Below, one piece after another: positions 1 through 7,414 of a DNA stretch of 64,000 bases. Under the pieces are notes generated by a model. The model had not been told where the DNA came from. It made no database searches and saw nothing but the letters and a program-made list of their open reading frames with translations. The stretch spans positions 1 to 64,000 of the forward strand of contig NZ_JAJTHI010000004.1 of NCBI RefSeq assembly GCF_021298855.1, given 5' to 3'. The position numbers and the translations under genes are program-made. This DNA is from Gemmatimonas sp. (GTDB taxonomy: Bacteria; Gemmatimonadota; Gemmatimonadetes; Gemmatimonadales; Gemmatimonadaceae). How positions within the stretch are numbered: the stretch's first letter is position 1; the number at the start of each line of letters is the position of its first letter.

Positions 1-151
1 CGGCGACCGCAGCAAGGATGTACTGCGACAGCGTGGAGCCCTTGGCCTTGGCCACGCGCTCCGCGTGACGCTTGAGCAGCGCAGGCATGCGCGTCTCGAA
101 CCGCTCGTCCTGCGGGCTGTCGAGATAGGCGCGAATGGCTGGCGATGTCAT
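1..151 (-). CDS. DUF1778-type ribbon-helix-helix antitoxin, partial (C-terminus beyond window)
   Basis: Only the first 50 residues are present; the gene runs off the left edge. After about 15 residues the sequence reads DERFETRMPALLKRHAERVA and then KGSTLSQYILAAV. This is the basic strand plus helix-turn-helix pattern of DUF1778 (TacA-like) antitoxins, which normally pair with a downstream GNAT acetyltransferase toxin that blocks translation by acetylating aminoacyl-tRNA. The start is set by a strong AGGAGG five bases upstream of the ATG at 151. A perfect palindrome at 183-205 covers the likely -10 element, as expected for an autoregulated toxin-antitoxin operon. The toxin gene would lie just outside the window, so the pairing is inferred. 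Another ribbon-helix-helix regulator cannot be excluded. Confidence 0.7.
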   Translation of the reverse strand, partial: MTSPAIRAYLDSPQDERFETRMPALLKRHAERVAKAKGSTLSQYILAAVA

Positions 152-182
152 GGATACCTCCTGTTTGATCTGGCTAGCGAGT

Positions 183-205
183 ATGTCCGTACACTATACG
201 GACAT
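183..205. promoter_or_regulatory. Palindromic operator over the -10 element of the antitoxin gene
   Basis: The arms ATGTCCGTA (183-191) and TACGGACAT (197-205) are perfect inverted repeats around a 5-base centre. Read on the minus strand, the centre and arm edge give TATAGT (198-193), a good -10 hexamer, placed about 42-47 bases upstream of the antitoxin ATG. A ribbon-helix-helix dimer bound here would exclude RNA polymerase. The geometry is seen; the autorepression is inferred from the family. Confidence 0.75.
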
Positions 206-355
206 CAGCGGAACCGCAAGCTCCGCACGAAGGCGCGGGCACCGTAGGCGGACCGCTTCATACGACGAGCCATATCGCACGAGCCCGTCATAACGCCTCC
301 GCTCGCCAGCGCGTATTTCTCCGGAACCCCTCCTTTCCGTGCCCCCGGAGCCCGC

Positions 356-3013
356 ATGTCCCGTCGTATCCCCCTGCCCTTCGCCGCGCTGCTGCTGGCC
401 GCAGCGCCACTTTCCGCGCAACAGGCGCCCGCCGCCAACGGCTGGGACCCGCAACAGGTCCTGCGCACGGAAACCTTCGTCAAGCCGCCGGCCAACATCG
501 AGCGCATGATCATGGCGCCGCGCGTGGACATCTCGTTCACGAACCCGAGCCCGGACGCGCGCTGGTTCCTGCGCACGAGTGGCGCCGACCGCGGGGACAT
601 CAAGGCGTACGGCGCCCCGCACATCTGGCTGGGCGGGCTGCAGATCGACACGCGCGCCAATCGTGCGCGCAGTGTGACCACCAGCACGCGCACGGGCATC
701 GTGCTCGTGGACCCACGCACCGGCGCCGAGCGCAAGATCGCCGCGCCCGCGGGTACCACGATTTCGTCGCCCGTGTGGTCGCCGCGCGGGACGCATGTGG
801 CGTACCTGGTGAACTTTCCCACGGCCAGCTACGTGCATGTGCTCGACGTGGCGAACGGCCGCAGCACCCGGCTCAGCGAGCGTCCGCTGCTGGCCACGCT
901 GGTGACCGACGTGGACTTCACCGCCGACGGCCGCCACGTGGTAGCCGTATTGGTGCCCGCCAATCGCAGCGCGGCTCCCGTGCTGGGGGGCGACGGCGTC
1001 GCCGACGGTCCCGATGTGCGGCTTACCGAGTCGCGTGCCGTGCCGCAGCCGGTGCACTTCTCCCTGCTGGCCAACCCGCACGAGAAGCGGTTGCTGCAGT
1101 ACCACACCACCGGGCAGGTGGTGCTCATCGACGTGCGCACCCGGGCGCTCAAGACCGTGGGGGCGCCGGCGATGGTGCGCAACGTGGACGCCTCGCACGA
1201 CGGTCAGTTCCTGCGCGTGACGCGCATGACGGAGCCGTTCTCGTACCTCGTGCCGGTGAGCAGCTTCGGGGGCGTGCAGGAGCTGTGGGATGCCTCAGGC
1301 AAGGTGGTGGCCACCCTGGCACGCACGCCCCTGCGCGAGAGTGGGCGTGACGGTGGCGACGCGGCGCCCGCCGTAGCGGCGGCGAGCGATACGGGCAAGC
1401 GCAACATGCAGTGGAACCCCATTGGCCCCGGATTGCTCTACGTGCAGAACGTGCCCGCCCCCGCAGCGCCCGCCACGCCGCCCGCGAACGGTCGCAGCGG
1501 CGCGGAGGGTGGCCCGAGTGCGCGCGCCGGTGCCGCGCCCGTGCAGGTGCGGGCCCCGCGCGGGCAGGTGGTGGTGTGGAAGGCGCCGTACGGCCCCAAC
1601 GACACCACGGTGCTGTACCGCGGCGGCCCGCAGCTGGGCACCGTGCTCTTCAGCCTCGACAGCAGCACCATGTTCGTGAGCGACAGCGGCGCCGTGATTG
1701 CCGTGCGTGTGAACAACCCGACCGAACGCTGGAACCTCGGCCGCAACGTGTCCTTGCCGGTCACCATCACGGCGTTTGGTGGCGCCGGCTTTGGTGGCGG
1801 CCGCAGCAGCAGCGACAGCACCGCCGGCACCCTGGTGAGCCGCAAGGTGGGCAACGCCACGTACGTGGTGCTGGGTACCGACGGCAAGCAGGTGGCGCTC
1901 ACCGGCACGCGCGCGCCCGGCGCCAACTGGTACAAGCAGGCGCCGCGTCCGTGGCTCGACCGCATGGACATCACCACGAAGGTCCGCACGCGGCTCATGG
2001 ACTCGCCGGCCGATGTGTACGAGGAGTTCATGGCGCCGCTCGACCGTGACCTGCAGCAGTTCATCGTCACGCGGGAGAATCGTACGACGATCACCGATGC
2101 GTGGCTGCGCACCGCCAGCAGCACCGAGGCGAAGCAGCTCACGAAGAACGTGGACGTGGGGCCCGAAGTGAGTGGCGCGCAGTTCCGGCGCTTCCAGGTC
2201 ACGCGTCCGCGCGACGGCACGAAGTACTGGGTGGAGGTCACGCTGCCCCGTGACTGGAAGCCAGGCAACCGACTCCCCGGCATCATCTGGTTCTATCCGC
2301 GCGAGTACAGCACGCTCACGGCGTACGAGCAGTCACGGCAGAGCGCAAACATCAATGCGTTTCCCGCCGTGCCGTCGGCCCGCCCAGCGTCCAGCATGCA
2401 GCTGTGGGTGAGCCAGGGCTACGCGTTCATCCAGCCCGATATCCCCATTTACGGCGAAGCCGGGCGCATGAATGACAACTACACGCGCGACCTCGAGGAG
2501 AATCTCGACGCCGTGCTCGACGCCGCCGTGGACAGCGGCTTCGTGGACCGCGACAAGATGGGCATCGGCGGGCACAGCTACGGCGCCTTCAGCACCGTGA
2601 ACGCCATGACGCTCATGCCCAACTTCAAGGCGGGCATTGCGGGCGACGGCATGTACAACCGCACGCTCACGCCCTTCGGCTTCCAGAGCGAGCGCCGCAA
2701 CTTCTTCCAGGCGAAGGAGACGTACATGGACATGTCGCCGTTCCTGCGCGCCGACAAACTGGCGGGGGCGCTGCTGCTCTACCACGCCTGGGAGGACCAG
2801 AATCAGGGCACCGCGCCCATGAGCTCCACGCGGCTCTTTGCCGCGCTGCAGGGGCTGGGCAAGCCGGCCGCGCTGTACATGTATCCGTACGAGGATCACA
2901 GCGTGGCCACCTACGCCAGCGACCTCGATCTGTGGGCGCGGTGGGTGGCGTGGATGGATGTGCACGTGAAGAACGGCGGCAAGGTGGAGGCGGTGAGGGC
3001 GGTGCAGCCGTAA
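356..3013 (+). CDS. Secreted S9-family (prolyl oligopeptidase/DPP-like) serine peptidase
   Basis: An 885-residue exported peptidase. It begins with a signal peptide whose cleavage region reads PLSAQQ, then a long WD40/beta-propeller-like region (about residues 50-600) with a low-complexity Pro/Ala insert near 365-395. The C-terminal third is an alpha/beta-hydrolase domain. The catalytic triad can be placed: Ser741 in GGHSYGAF, Asp814 in AWEDQNQG and His848 in YEDHS. In this family the propeller gates access so that only peptides reach the active site, so a periplasmic or secreted peptide-degrading role is likely. A -10-like TATTTC lies at 314-319. The gene stands alone; a repeat element follows its stop. 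Exact substrate specificity (dipeptidyl versus oligopeptidase) cannot be told. Confidence 0.88.
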   Translation: MSRRIPLPFAALLLAAAPLSAQQAPAANGWDPQQVLRTETFVKPPANIERMIMAPRVDISFTNPSPDARWFLRTSGADRGDIKAYGAPHIWLGGLQIDTRANRARSVTTSTRTGIVLVDPRTGAERKIAAPAGTTISSPVWSPRGTHVAYLVNFPTASYVHVLDVANGRSTRLSERPLLATLVTDVDFTADGRHVVAVLVPANRSAAPVLGGDGVADGPDVRLTESRAVPQPVHFSLLANPHEKRLLQYHTTGQVVLIDVRTRALKTVGAPAMVRNVDASHDGQFLRVTRMTEPFSYLVPVSSFGGVQELWDASGKVVATLARTPLRESGRDGGDAAPAVAAASDTGKRNMQWNPIGPGLLYVQNVPAPAAPATPPANGRSGAEGGPSARAGAAPVQVRAPRGQVVVWKAPYGPNDTTVLYRGGPQLGTVLFSLDSSTMFVSDSGAVIAVRVNNPTERWNLGRNVSLPVTITAFGGAGFGGGRSSSDSTAGTLVSRKVGNATYVVLGTDGKQVALTGTRAPGANWYKQAPRPWLDRMDITTKVRTRLMDSPADVYEEFMAPLDRDLQQFIVTRENRTTITDAWLRTASSTEAKQLTKNVDVGPEVSGAQFRRFQVTRPRDGTKYWVEVTLPRDWKPGNRLPGIIWFYPREYSTLTAYEQSRQSANINAFPAVPSARPASSMQLWVSQGYAFIQPDIPIYGEAGRMNDNYTRDLEENLDAVLDAAVDSGFVDRDKMGIGGHSYGAFSTVNAMTLMPNFKAGIAGDGMYNRTLTPFGFQSERRNFFQAKETYMDMSPFLRADKLAGALLLYHAWEDQNQGTAPMSSTRLFAALQGLGKPAALYMYPYEDHSVATYASDLDLWARWVAWMDVHVKNGGKVEAVRAVQP

Positions 3014-3019
3014 CCACCG

Positions 3020-3167
3020 GCCACTCGACACCCGGAACCGGCAACCCGCAACCCGCAATCCGATACTCCCGGCGGTTCACACGGATCGTGCCCCACGCAA
3101 TCTCTTGTGAATCAACGGGAGTTTCGGGTTTCGAGTTTCGGGTTTCGAGTGGCGGGTGGCGGGTGGC
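3020..3167. repeat. Inverted heptamer-repeat hairpin element, GGGTTTC type
   Basis: The left arm (3020-3080) and right arm (3107-3153) are imperfect inverted repeats around a 26-base loop. Their outer ends (GCCACTCGA / TCGAGTGGC) and inner ends (ACTCCCG..G.TTCAC / GTGAATC..CGGGAGT) match. The middles are runs of 7-bp units: CAACCCG on the left, GGGTTTC/GAGTTTC on the right. Two more GGGTGGC units follow at 3154-3167. The left arm is 14 bases, two units, longer than the right. It fills the space between the S9 peptidase stop and the YdeI-like start. Confidence 0.8.
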
Positions 3168-3190
3168 TTCACCTCGTGCATTGCTCCAGC

Positions 3191-3775
3191 ATGGCGATAC
3201 CCCCCACCTACTTCCCCACCCCCGCTGCCTTCCGCGCGTGGCTGGCCAAGCACCATGGCACGGCCACCGAACTGCTCGTCGGCTACCACAAGGTCAGCAC
3301 GGGTGTGCCCAGCATGACGTGGACCGAAAGCGTGCGCGAGGCGCTCTGCTTCGGGTGGATTGACGGTATCCGCCGACGTGTGGATGACTCGCGCTACACC
3401 ATTCGCTTCACCCCGCGCAAGAAGGGCAGCATCTGGAGCGCGGTGAATGTGCAGCATGTACAAGTGCTGATCGCCGCCGGGCGCATGCAGCCGGCGGGGC
3501 TCCGGGCGTTCGAGGCACGGACGAATGCGAAGTCGGGGGTGTACTCGTTCGAGCGGGACACGGCCGAGCTGCCGGCGCCGTTCATCGCCGCGTTCAGCAA
3601 GCGGAAGCAGGCGTGGGCGTGGTTTTCGGCGAGCGCGCCCAGCTACCGCAAGGCCGCGATCTGGTGGGTGGTGAGCGCGAAGCGCGAGGAGACGCGGGAG
3701 CGGCGGTTGCAGCAGCTCATGCAGTGCTCGGCGGAGAGGGTGCGGCTGCCGCACTTGACGCCGAGTCAGCGGTAG
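3191..3775 (+). CDS. YdeI/OmpD-associated family protein
   Basis: A 194-residue protein resembling the YdeI/OmpD-associated (bacteriocin-protection) family. It opens with PTYFPTPAAFRAWLAKHH, has the family's TWTESVREALCFGWIDG motif near residues 45-62, and a basic region (RFTPRKKGSIWSAVN). The C-terminal part is rich in Arg and Trp (SYRKAAIWWVVSAKR). Members are small soluble proteins, some linked to antimicrobial-peptide resistance, but the biochemical activity is not established. An upstream extension to 3107 in the same frame would translate the repeat element, so I take the ATG at 3191. There is no clear Shine-Dalgarno. It lies between two hairpin elements (3020-3167 and 3792-3916), which may mark it as a small acquired cassette; that is inference. 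Confidence 0.8.
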   Translation: MAIPPTYFPTPAAFRAWLAKHHGTATELLVGYHKVSTGVPSMTWTESVREALCFGWIDGIRRRVDDSRYTIRFTPRKKGSIWSAVNVQHVQVLIAAGRMQPAGLRAFEARTNAKSGVYSFERDTAELPAPFIAAFSKRKQAWAWFSASAPSYRKAAIWWVVSAKREETRERRLQQLMQCSAERVRLPHLTPSQR

Positions 3776-3791
3776 GCTGTGGGCCGTCGAT

Positions 3792-3916
3792 ACTGAAGAC
3801 TGAAGAGTTTCGCTACGTACTTCGAACGCCCCGCCCCCTCGAGATCTCCCTCCGAAGAGAGGCCTCGCCGGCCTCGCGGAGTTCGTAGTGCATAGTTGTA
3901 GTCTTCAGTTGTCAGT
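3792..3916. repeat. Inverted repeat hairpin element, ACTGAAG type
   Basis: Starts with two perfect ACTGAAG heptamers (3792-3805). The left arm (3792-3830) is matched in reverse complement by 3876-3916, which ends GTCTTCAGTTGTCAGT. A nested hairpin, CTCCG with GAGGCC/GGCCTC, occupies the middle (3850-3880). The size and two-arm plan match the element at 3020-3167 but the unit sequence is unrelated. It fills most of the gap between the YdeI-like gene and the aminotransferase promoter. Confidence 0.72.
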
Positions 3917-3939
3917 CCTACCCCTTTTCGACTCGGTCC

Positions 3940-3945
3940 TATATT
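3940..3945 (+). promoter_or_regulatory. -10 element TATATT, leaderless start
   Basis: TATATT ends six bases before the aminotransferase ATG at 3952. There is no Shine-Dalgarno in between, so transcription would begin at or next to the start codon. No good -35 hexamer is seen at 16-18 bases. Confidence 0.55.
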
Positions 3946-3951
3946 GCACCA

Positions 3952-5220
3952 ATGACCGAACCTCTCACGGCTCCCATCCCCGGCTTCCGGCCCGTTCCGC
4001 GCACCGGGGTCATTTATGTCATGGACCGCGCGCGTGAACTGGGCTTTCGCGCCGGCGCCGAGGGGTGGTGCAACCTGGGGCAAGGGCAGCCGGAAACGGG
4101 CGCGCTCCCCGGCGCGCCGGCCCGCCCCAGCGATGTGACAATCAGCGCCGACGACTACGAGTATGCGCCGGTGGGGGGTATCGATGCGCTGCGGCGCGCC
4201 GTGGCCAACCTGTACAACCAGCGCTATCGCCAGGGCAAGGCCAGCCAGTACGGGCCCGAGAACGTGTGCATCTGCGGCGGTGGGCGTTCGTCGCTCACGC
4301 GCGTCGTGGCCTCACTCGGCAACGTGAACCTGGGGCACGTGCTCCCCGACTACACGGCGTACGAGGAGCTGCTGGAAATCTTCGGGACGTTCAGCGCCAT
4401 CCCGCTGCTGCTCGAGCCGGAGGCCGGGTACGCGCTGAGCACCAAGAACCTGCGGCGCGAAATTCTGGGGCGCGGACTGGGGGCGCTGCTGCTCTCCAAC
4501 CCCGCCAATCCCACGGGGCGTGTGCTGCGCGGCAGCGCGCTCAACGCGTGGGTACACGAAGCGCGCGAACTCAAGTGCACGCTGGTGCTCGACGAGTTCT
4601 ACTCCCACTACCTGTGGGATGAGGGGCTCGTGGAAGGCGCGACGGTGAGTGCCGCCGAGTTCGTGGACGACGTGAACAGCGACCCGGTGGTCATTCTCGA
4701 TGGGCTCACCAAGGGGTGGCGCTGCCCCGGCTGGCGACTCAGCTGGATCGTGGGGCCGGCCAGTGTGATCGAAGCGGTCACCAGCGCCGGCAGCTTTCTC
4801 GACGGCGGCGGCAATCGCCCGCTGCAGGAAGCGGCGTGCGACCTGCTGGAACCCGCACGCGCACGGCAGGAGGTGGTGGCCATCCATCAGGCCTTCGCCC
4901 GCAAGCGGCGCCTGCTCATTGATGGCCTGCGCGCCGCCGGGCTCACCGTGGAGCACGAACCCGACGGAGGGTTTTACGTCTGGGCCAGTGTGGCCTCACT
5001 GCCGGCACCGCTCAACGACGGCGAAGCGTTCTTCGAAGCGGCGCTGCGGGAGCGCGTCATCACCGTGCCCGGGCTCTTTTTCGACATCAACCCCGGCAAG
5101 CGGCGCGCGAATCATACCTCGCGCTTCACCCAATACATGCGCTTCAGCTTCGGTCCCGACGAGATTGCCGTGGGCGAAGCGGTAACGCGGCTGCAGCGGA
5201 TCGTGCGCGACGGCCGCTAG
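3952..5220 (+). CDS. Fold-type I PLP-dependent aminotransferase
   Basis: A 422-residue class I/II aminotransferase. Family features in order: LGQGQPETG near residue 43, the YAPVGGIDALRRAVANLY substrate/PLP segment near 67-84, CGGGRSSL for phosphate contact near 105, SNPANPTGR near 183, DEFYSH with the Asp that holds the PLP ring nitrogen near 208, and the Schiff-base Lys254 in DGLTKGWRCPGWR. A conserved Arg for the substrate carboxylate lies near the C-terminus (QYMRFSFG). Amino donor specificity cannot be read from sequence; aspartate/alanine-type enzymes are nearest. The gene is monocistronic and seems leaderless, with TATATT six bases upstream of the ATG. Confidence 0.85.
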   Translation: MTEPLTAPIPGFRPVPRTGVIYVMDRARELGFRAGAEGWCNLGQGQPETGALPGAPARPSDVTISADDYEYAPVGGIDALRRAVANLYNQRYRQGKASQYGPENVCICGGGRSSLTRVVASLGNVNLGHVLPDYTAYEELLEIFGTFSAIPLLLEPEAGYALSTKNLRREILGRGLGALLLSNPANPTGRVLRGSALNAWVHEARELKCTLVLDEFYSHYLWDEGLVEGATVSAAEFVDDVNSDPVVILDGLTKGWRCPGWRLSWIVGPASVIEAVTSAGSFLDGGGNRPLQEAACDLLEPARARQEVVAIHQAFARKRRLLIDGLRAAGLTVEHEPDGGFYVWASVASLPAPLNDGEAFFEAALRERVITVPGLFFDINPGKRRANHTSRFTQYMRFSFGPDEIAVGEAVTRLQRIVRDGR

Positions 5221-5331
5221 CGTCGCTCGGCGTGGCTGGCGTGAGGCCGGGCTGAACGGCCGGGCTGGCATAGGGTGAACTGATCGGGGGAGAATCGGAG
5301 AAAAGGAGAACGGACAAGTGGCAGGGTAGAC

Positions 5332-5359
5332 TTGATTCCTATTTAGTGTAGCCTAATTT
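5332..5359 (+). promoter_or_regulatory. Promoter TTGATT-N16-TAATTT, leaderless start
   Basis: TTGATT (5332-5337) and TAATTT (5354-5359) are spaced by 16 bases in an unusually A+T-rich patch. The -10 ends six bases before the ATG at 5366, leaving no room for a ribosome-binding site. No clear Fur or Zur palindrome is seen. Confidence 0.6.
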
Positions 5360-5365
5360 CTTGTT

Positions 5366-7366
5366 ATGACCCGACACATTACCATTCTTTGCCTCCTCTT
5401 ACCTGCCTCGGCGGCCGCCCAGGCCCGCCCCGACTCGGCCACCCGCACACGCGCCGACAGCGCCCGGGCTGACAGCGCGCGCGCCCTGCCCACCATGCAG
5501 GTCACCGCGTCGGCCGTGGCCACCGACGCCCGCCGCGTGGCCCAGCCCACCGCCATTCTCGACGGCACGGCCCTGCGTCGCACCCAGGGCGCCTCGCTCG
5601 GCGAAACCATGGAGCTCATCCCCGGCGTGCGATCGCTCTCCATGACCACCGGAATCGGCAAGCCGGTCATTCGCGGGCTCACCAACAACCGGGTCGTGAC
5701 CCTGGCCAATGGCCAGCGTACCGAGACCCAACAGTGGGGGCACGACCATTCTCCCAACGTGGAGAGTGCCGACGCCGAGCGGCTGGAAGTGGTGAAGGGC
5801 CCGGCCAGCGTGCTGTATGGCAGCGACGCGCTGGGGGGTGTGGTGAACGTGGTGCGGCGCAAGCTGCCCAGCGCTGAGGGGGCGCAGAACGTGACACGGG
5901 GGCGGATGGCGCTGGCCTACAACTCCGCCAACCTGGCGCCCACCGCCACACTCACCGGAGAAGGCGCCCGTGGGGCGTTTGGCTGGCGGGTGTCCGGCAC
6001 GGGCCGACGCGCGGAGGATCTGCGTACCCCCACCGGCCCGCTCTTCAACAGCGGCAATCGCACCGGCTACCTCGAGGCGGCCGGCGGCTACCATGGCAAG
6101 TCGCGCGATGTGGAGCTCACCGTCTCCAGTCGCGACGAAACCATTCGCATTGCCGACGACCCGGTGAGTTCGCCCGACTACACCGGACGCCAGCGCATCC
6201 GCACGGAGCGGTTCACCGTCGAAAGCAACGCGCGTCGCGGGGCGCACCGCCTGCACATGCAGGCCGGCTACGAAAGCAACCGCCGCAGCGAGTTCGAGGA
6301 TGCCACCACCCGTGACGTGACGCTGGGGCTGCACTCCCGCACGGCGATCGCGTTTGCGAACTGGCATCACGCCCCGTGGCGCGGCGTCACGGGGGTGGTG
6401 GGCACGCAGCTGCAGCACACCGATTTCCGCACCTTCGGCGAGGAAACGCTCATCCCCGACAACACCGCACAGGCCGTTGGCGTGTACGCGTTGCAGCAGA
6501 AGACGGTGGGCGACTGGTCGCTCTCCGGCGGTGCCCGCTACGACTGGCGCACCCTGGACACTCCGGGCAATGACGTGCTGCAGCTGGCGGCCACCTCACG
6601 CCGATTCGACGCACTCACCGGCACGGCCGGCGTGGTGTACAAGGCCACCGCGCCGGTGTCAGTGGCGTTGAACGTGGCGCGCGGCTTTCGGGCACCCAGC
6701 GCCAGCGACCTGTTTGCCAACGGCTTTCACGAAGGCACGCGCGCCTTCGAGATCGGCCGCGCCGACCTGCGCGTGGAAACGAGCCTCAACACCGATCTGG
6801 GGGTGCGGCTGCGCACCTCGCGGGTATTCGGTGAAGTGACAGGCTATGTGAACCGCATTCGCGATTACATCTACCTGGCGCCGGTGGGGCTCCCCGGTCG
6901 CGCCCTCGACTCGCTCGAGGTGCGTCAGGGCAACGCGCGGCTCGTGGGGGCGGAAGCCGCGCTGACCGCGCTGCTGGCCGGCGGGTTCAGCGCCAACGTG
7001 ACCGGCGATATGGTGCACGCCACCAATACCACCGATCGCACCGCCCTGCCCTTCGTGCCGCCCCTGCGCACCACTGGTACGCTGCGGTGGGACGAAGCTG
7101 GGGGTCACGGACGGTCGTTCGCGGTGACCGGTGAATGGAATGCGCGTCAGACGCGCGTGTTCCGCGACGATTTCGCGCCATCGGCGTGGGGAGCGCTGCA
7201 CCTGAGCACCGGCTTCAGCCGCCTCACCAGCCGCGGCCTCGTGCACGTGGACCTCTCGGTGCGCAACGCCACCAACGCGCGCTACCGCGACTTCATGTCG
7301 CGCTACAAGGAGTTTGCCAATGCCGCCGGGCGCGCCCTCGTGCTGCGGGTGACCACCGACCTGTAG
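5366..7366 (+). CDS. TonB-dependent outer-membrane receptor, ZnuD-like
   Basis: A 666-residue outer-membrane receptor. The signal peptide ends near ASAAAQA. A short Asp/Ser/Ala/Arg-rich stretch follows, then the plug domain (about residues 45-170) with PVIRGLTNNRVVTLANGQRT, a WGHDHSPN segment and the usual EVVKGPASVLYGSDALGGVVN. The rest is a beta-barrel ending in a TonB C-terminal motif (NATNARYRDFMSRYKEFA...LRVTTDL). The His/Asp-rich WGHDHSPN loop next to the plug resembles ZnuD-type zinc receptors, so a metal substrate is plausible but inferred. No ABC importer or Zur gene is adjacent. Confidence 0.85.
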   Translation: MTRHITILCLLLPASAAAQARPDSATRTRADSARADSARALPTMQVTASAVATDARRVAQPTAILDGTALRRTQGASLGETMELIPGVRSLSMTTGIGKPVIRGLTNNRVVTLANGQRTETQQWGHDHSPNVESADAERLEVVKGPASVLYGSDALGGVVNVVRRKLPSAEGAQNVTRGRMALAYNSANLAPTATLTGEGARGAFGWRVSGTGRRAEDLRTPTGPLFNSGNRTGYLEAAGGYHGKSRDVELTVSSRDETIRIADDPVSSPDYTGRQRIRTERFTVESNARRGAHRLHMQAGYESNRRSEFEDATTRDVTLGLHSRTAIAFANWHHAPWRGVTGVVGTQLQHTDFRTFGEETLIPDNTAQAVGVYALQQKTVGDWSLSGGARYDWRTLDTPGNDVLQLAATSRRFDALTGTAGVVYKATAPVSVALNVARGFRAPSASDLFANGFHEGTRAFEIGRADLRVETSLNTDLGVRLRTSRVFGEVTGYVNRIRDYIYLAPVGLPGRALDSLEVRQGNARLVGAEAALTALLAGGFSANVTGDMVHATNTTDRTALPFVPPLRTTGTLRWDEAGGHGRSFAVTGEWNARQTRVFRDDFAPSAWGALHLSTGFSRLTSRGLVHVDLSVRNATNARYRDFMSRYKEFANAAGRALVLRVTTDL

Positions 7367-7403
7367 GGCGGGCCCGCCCCACACCATCCGGCTGGCGCGC
7401 ACG

Positions 7404-7409
7404 TAGAAT
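7404..7409 (+). promoter_or_regulatory. -10 element TAGAAT, leaderless start
   Basis: TAGAAT, one mismatch from TATAAT, ends five bases before the ATG at 7415 (the gap reads GCAGC). The same spacing and gap sequence occur before the ATG at 28682 (TAGCGT then GCAGC). No Shine-Dalgarno is present. Confidence 0.5.
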
Positions 7410-7414
7410 GCAGC

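Noticed and set aside
3107-3190. N-terminal extension of the YdeI-like protein
   Set aside because: It translates the GGGTTTC array (FRVSSFGFRV) and lies outside the conserved family region.
5281-5365. Fur or Zur box before the ZnuD-like receptor
   Set aside because: The A+T-rich patch has no convincing palindrome beyond the promoter hexamers.
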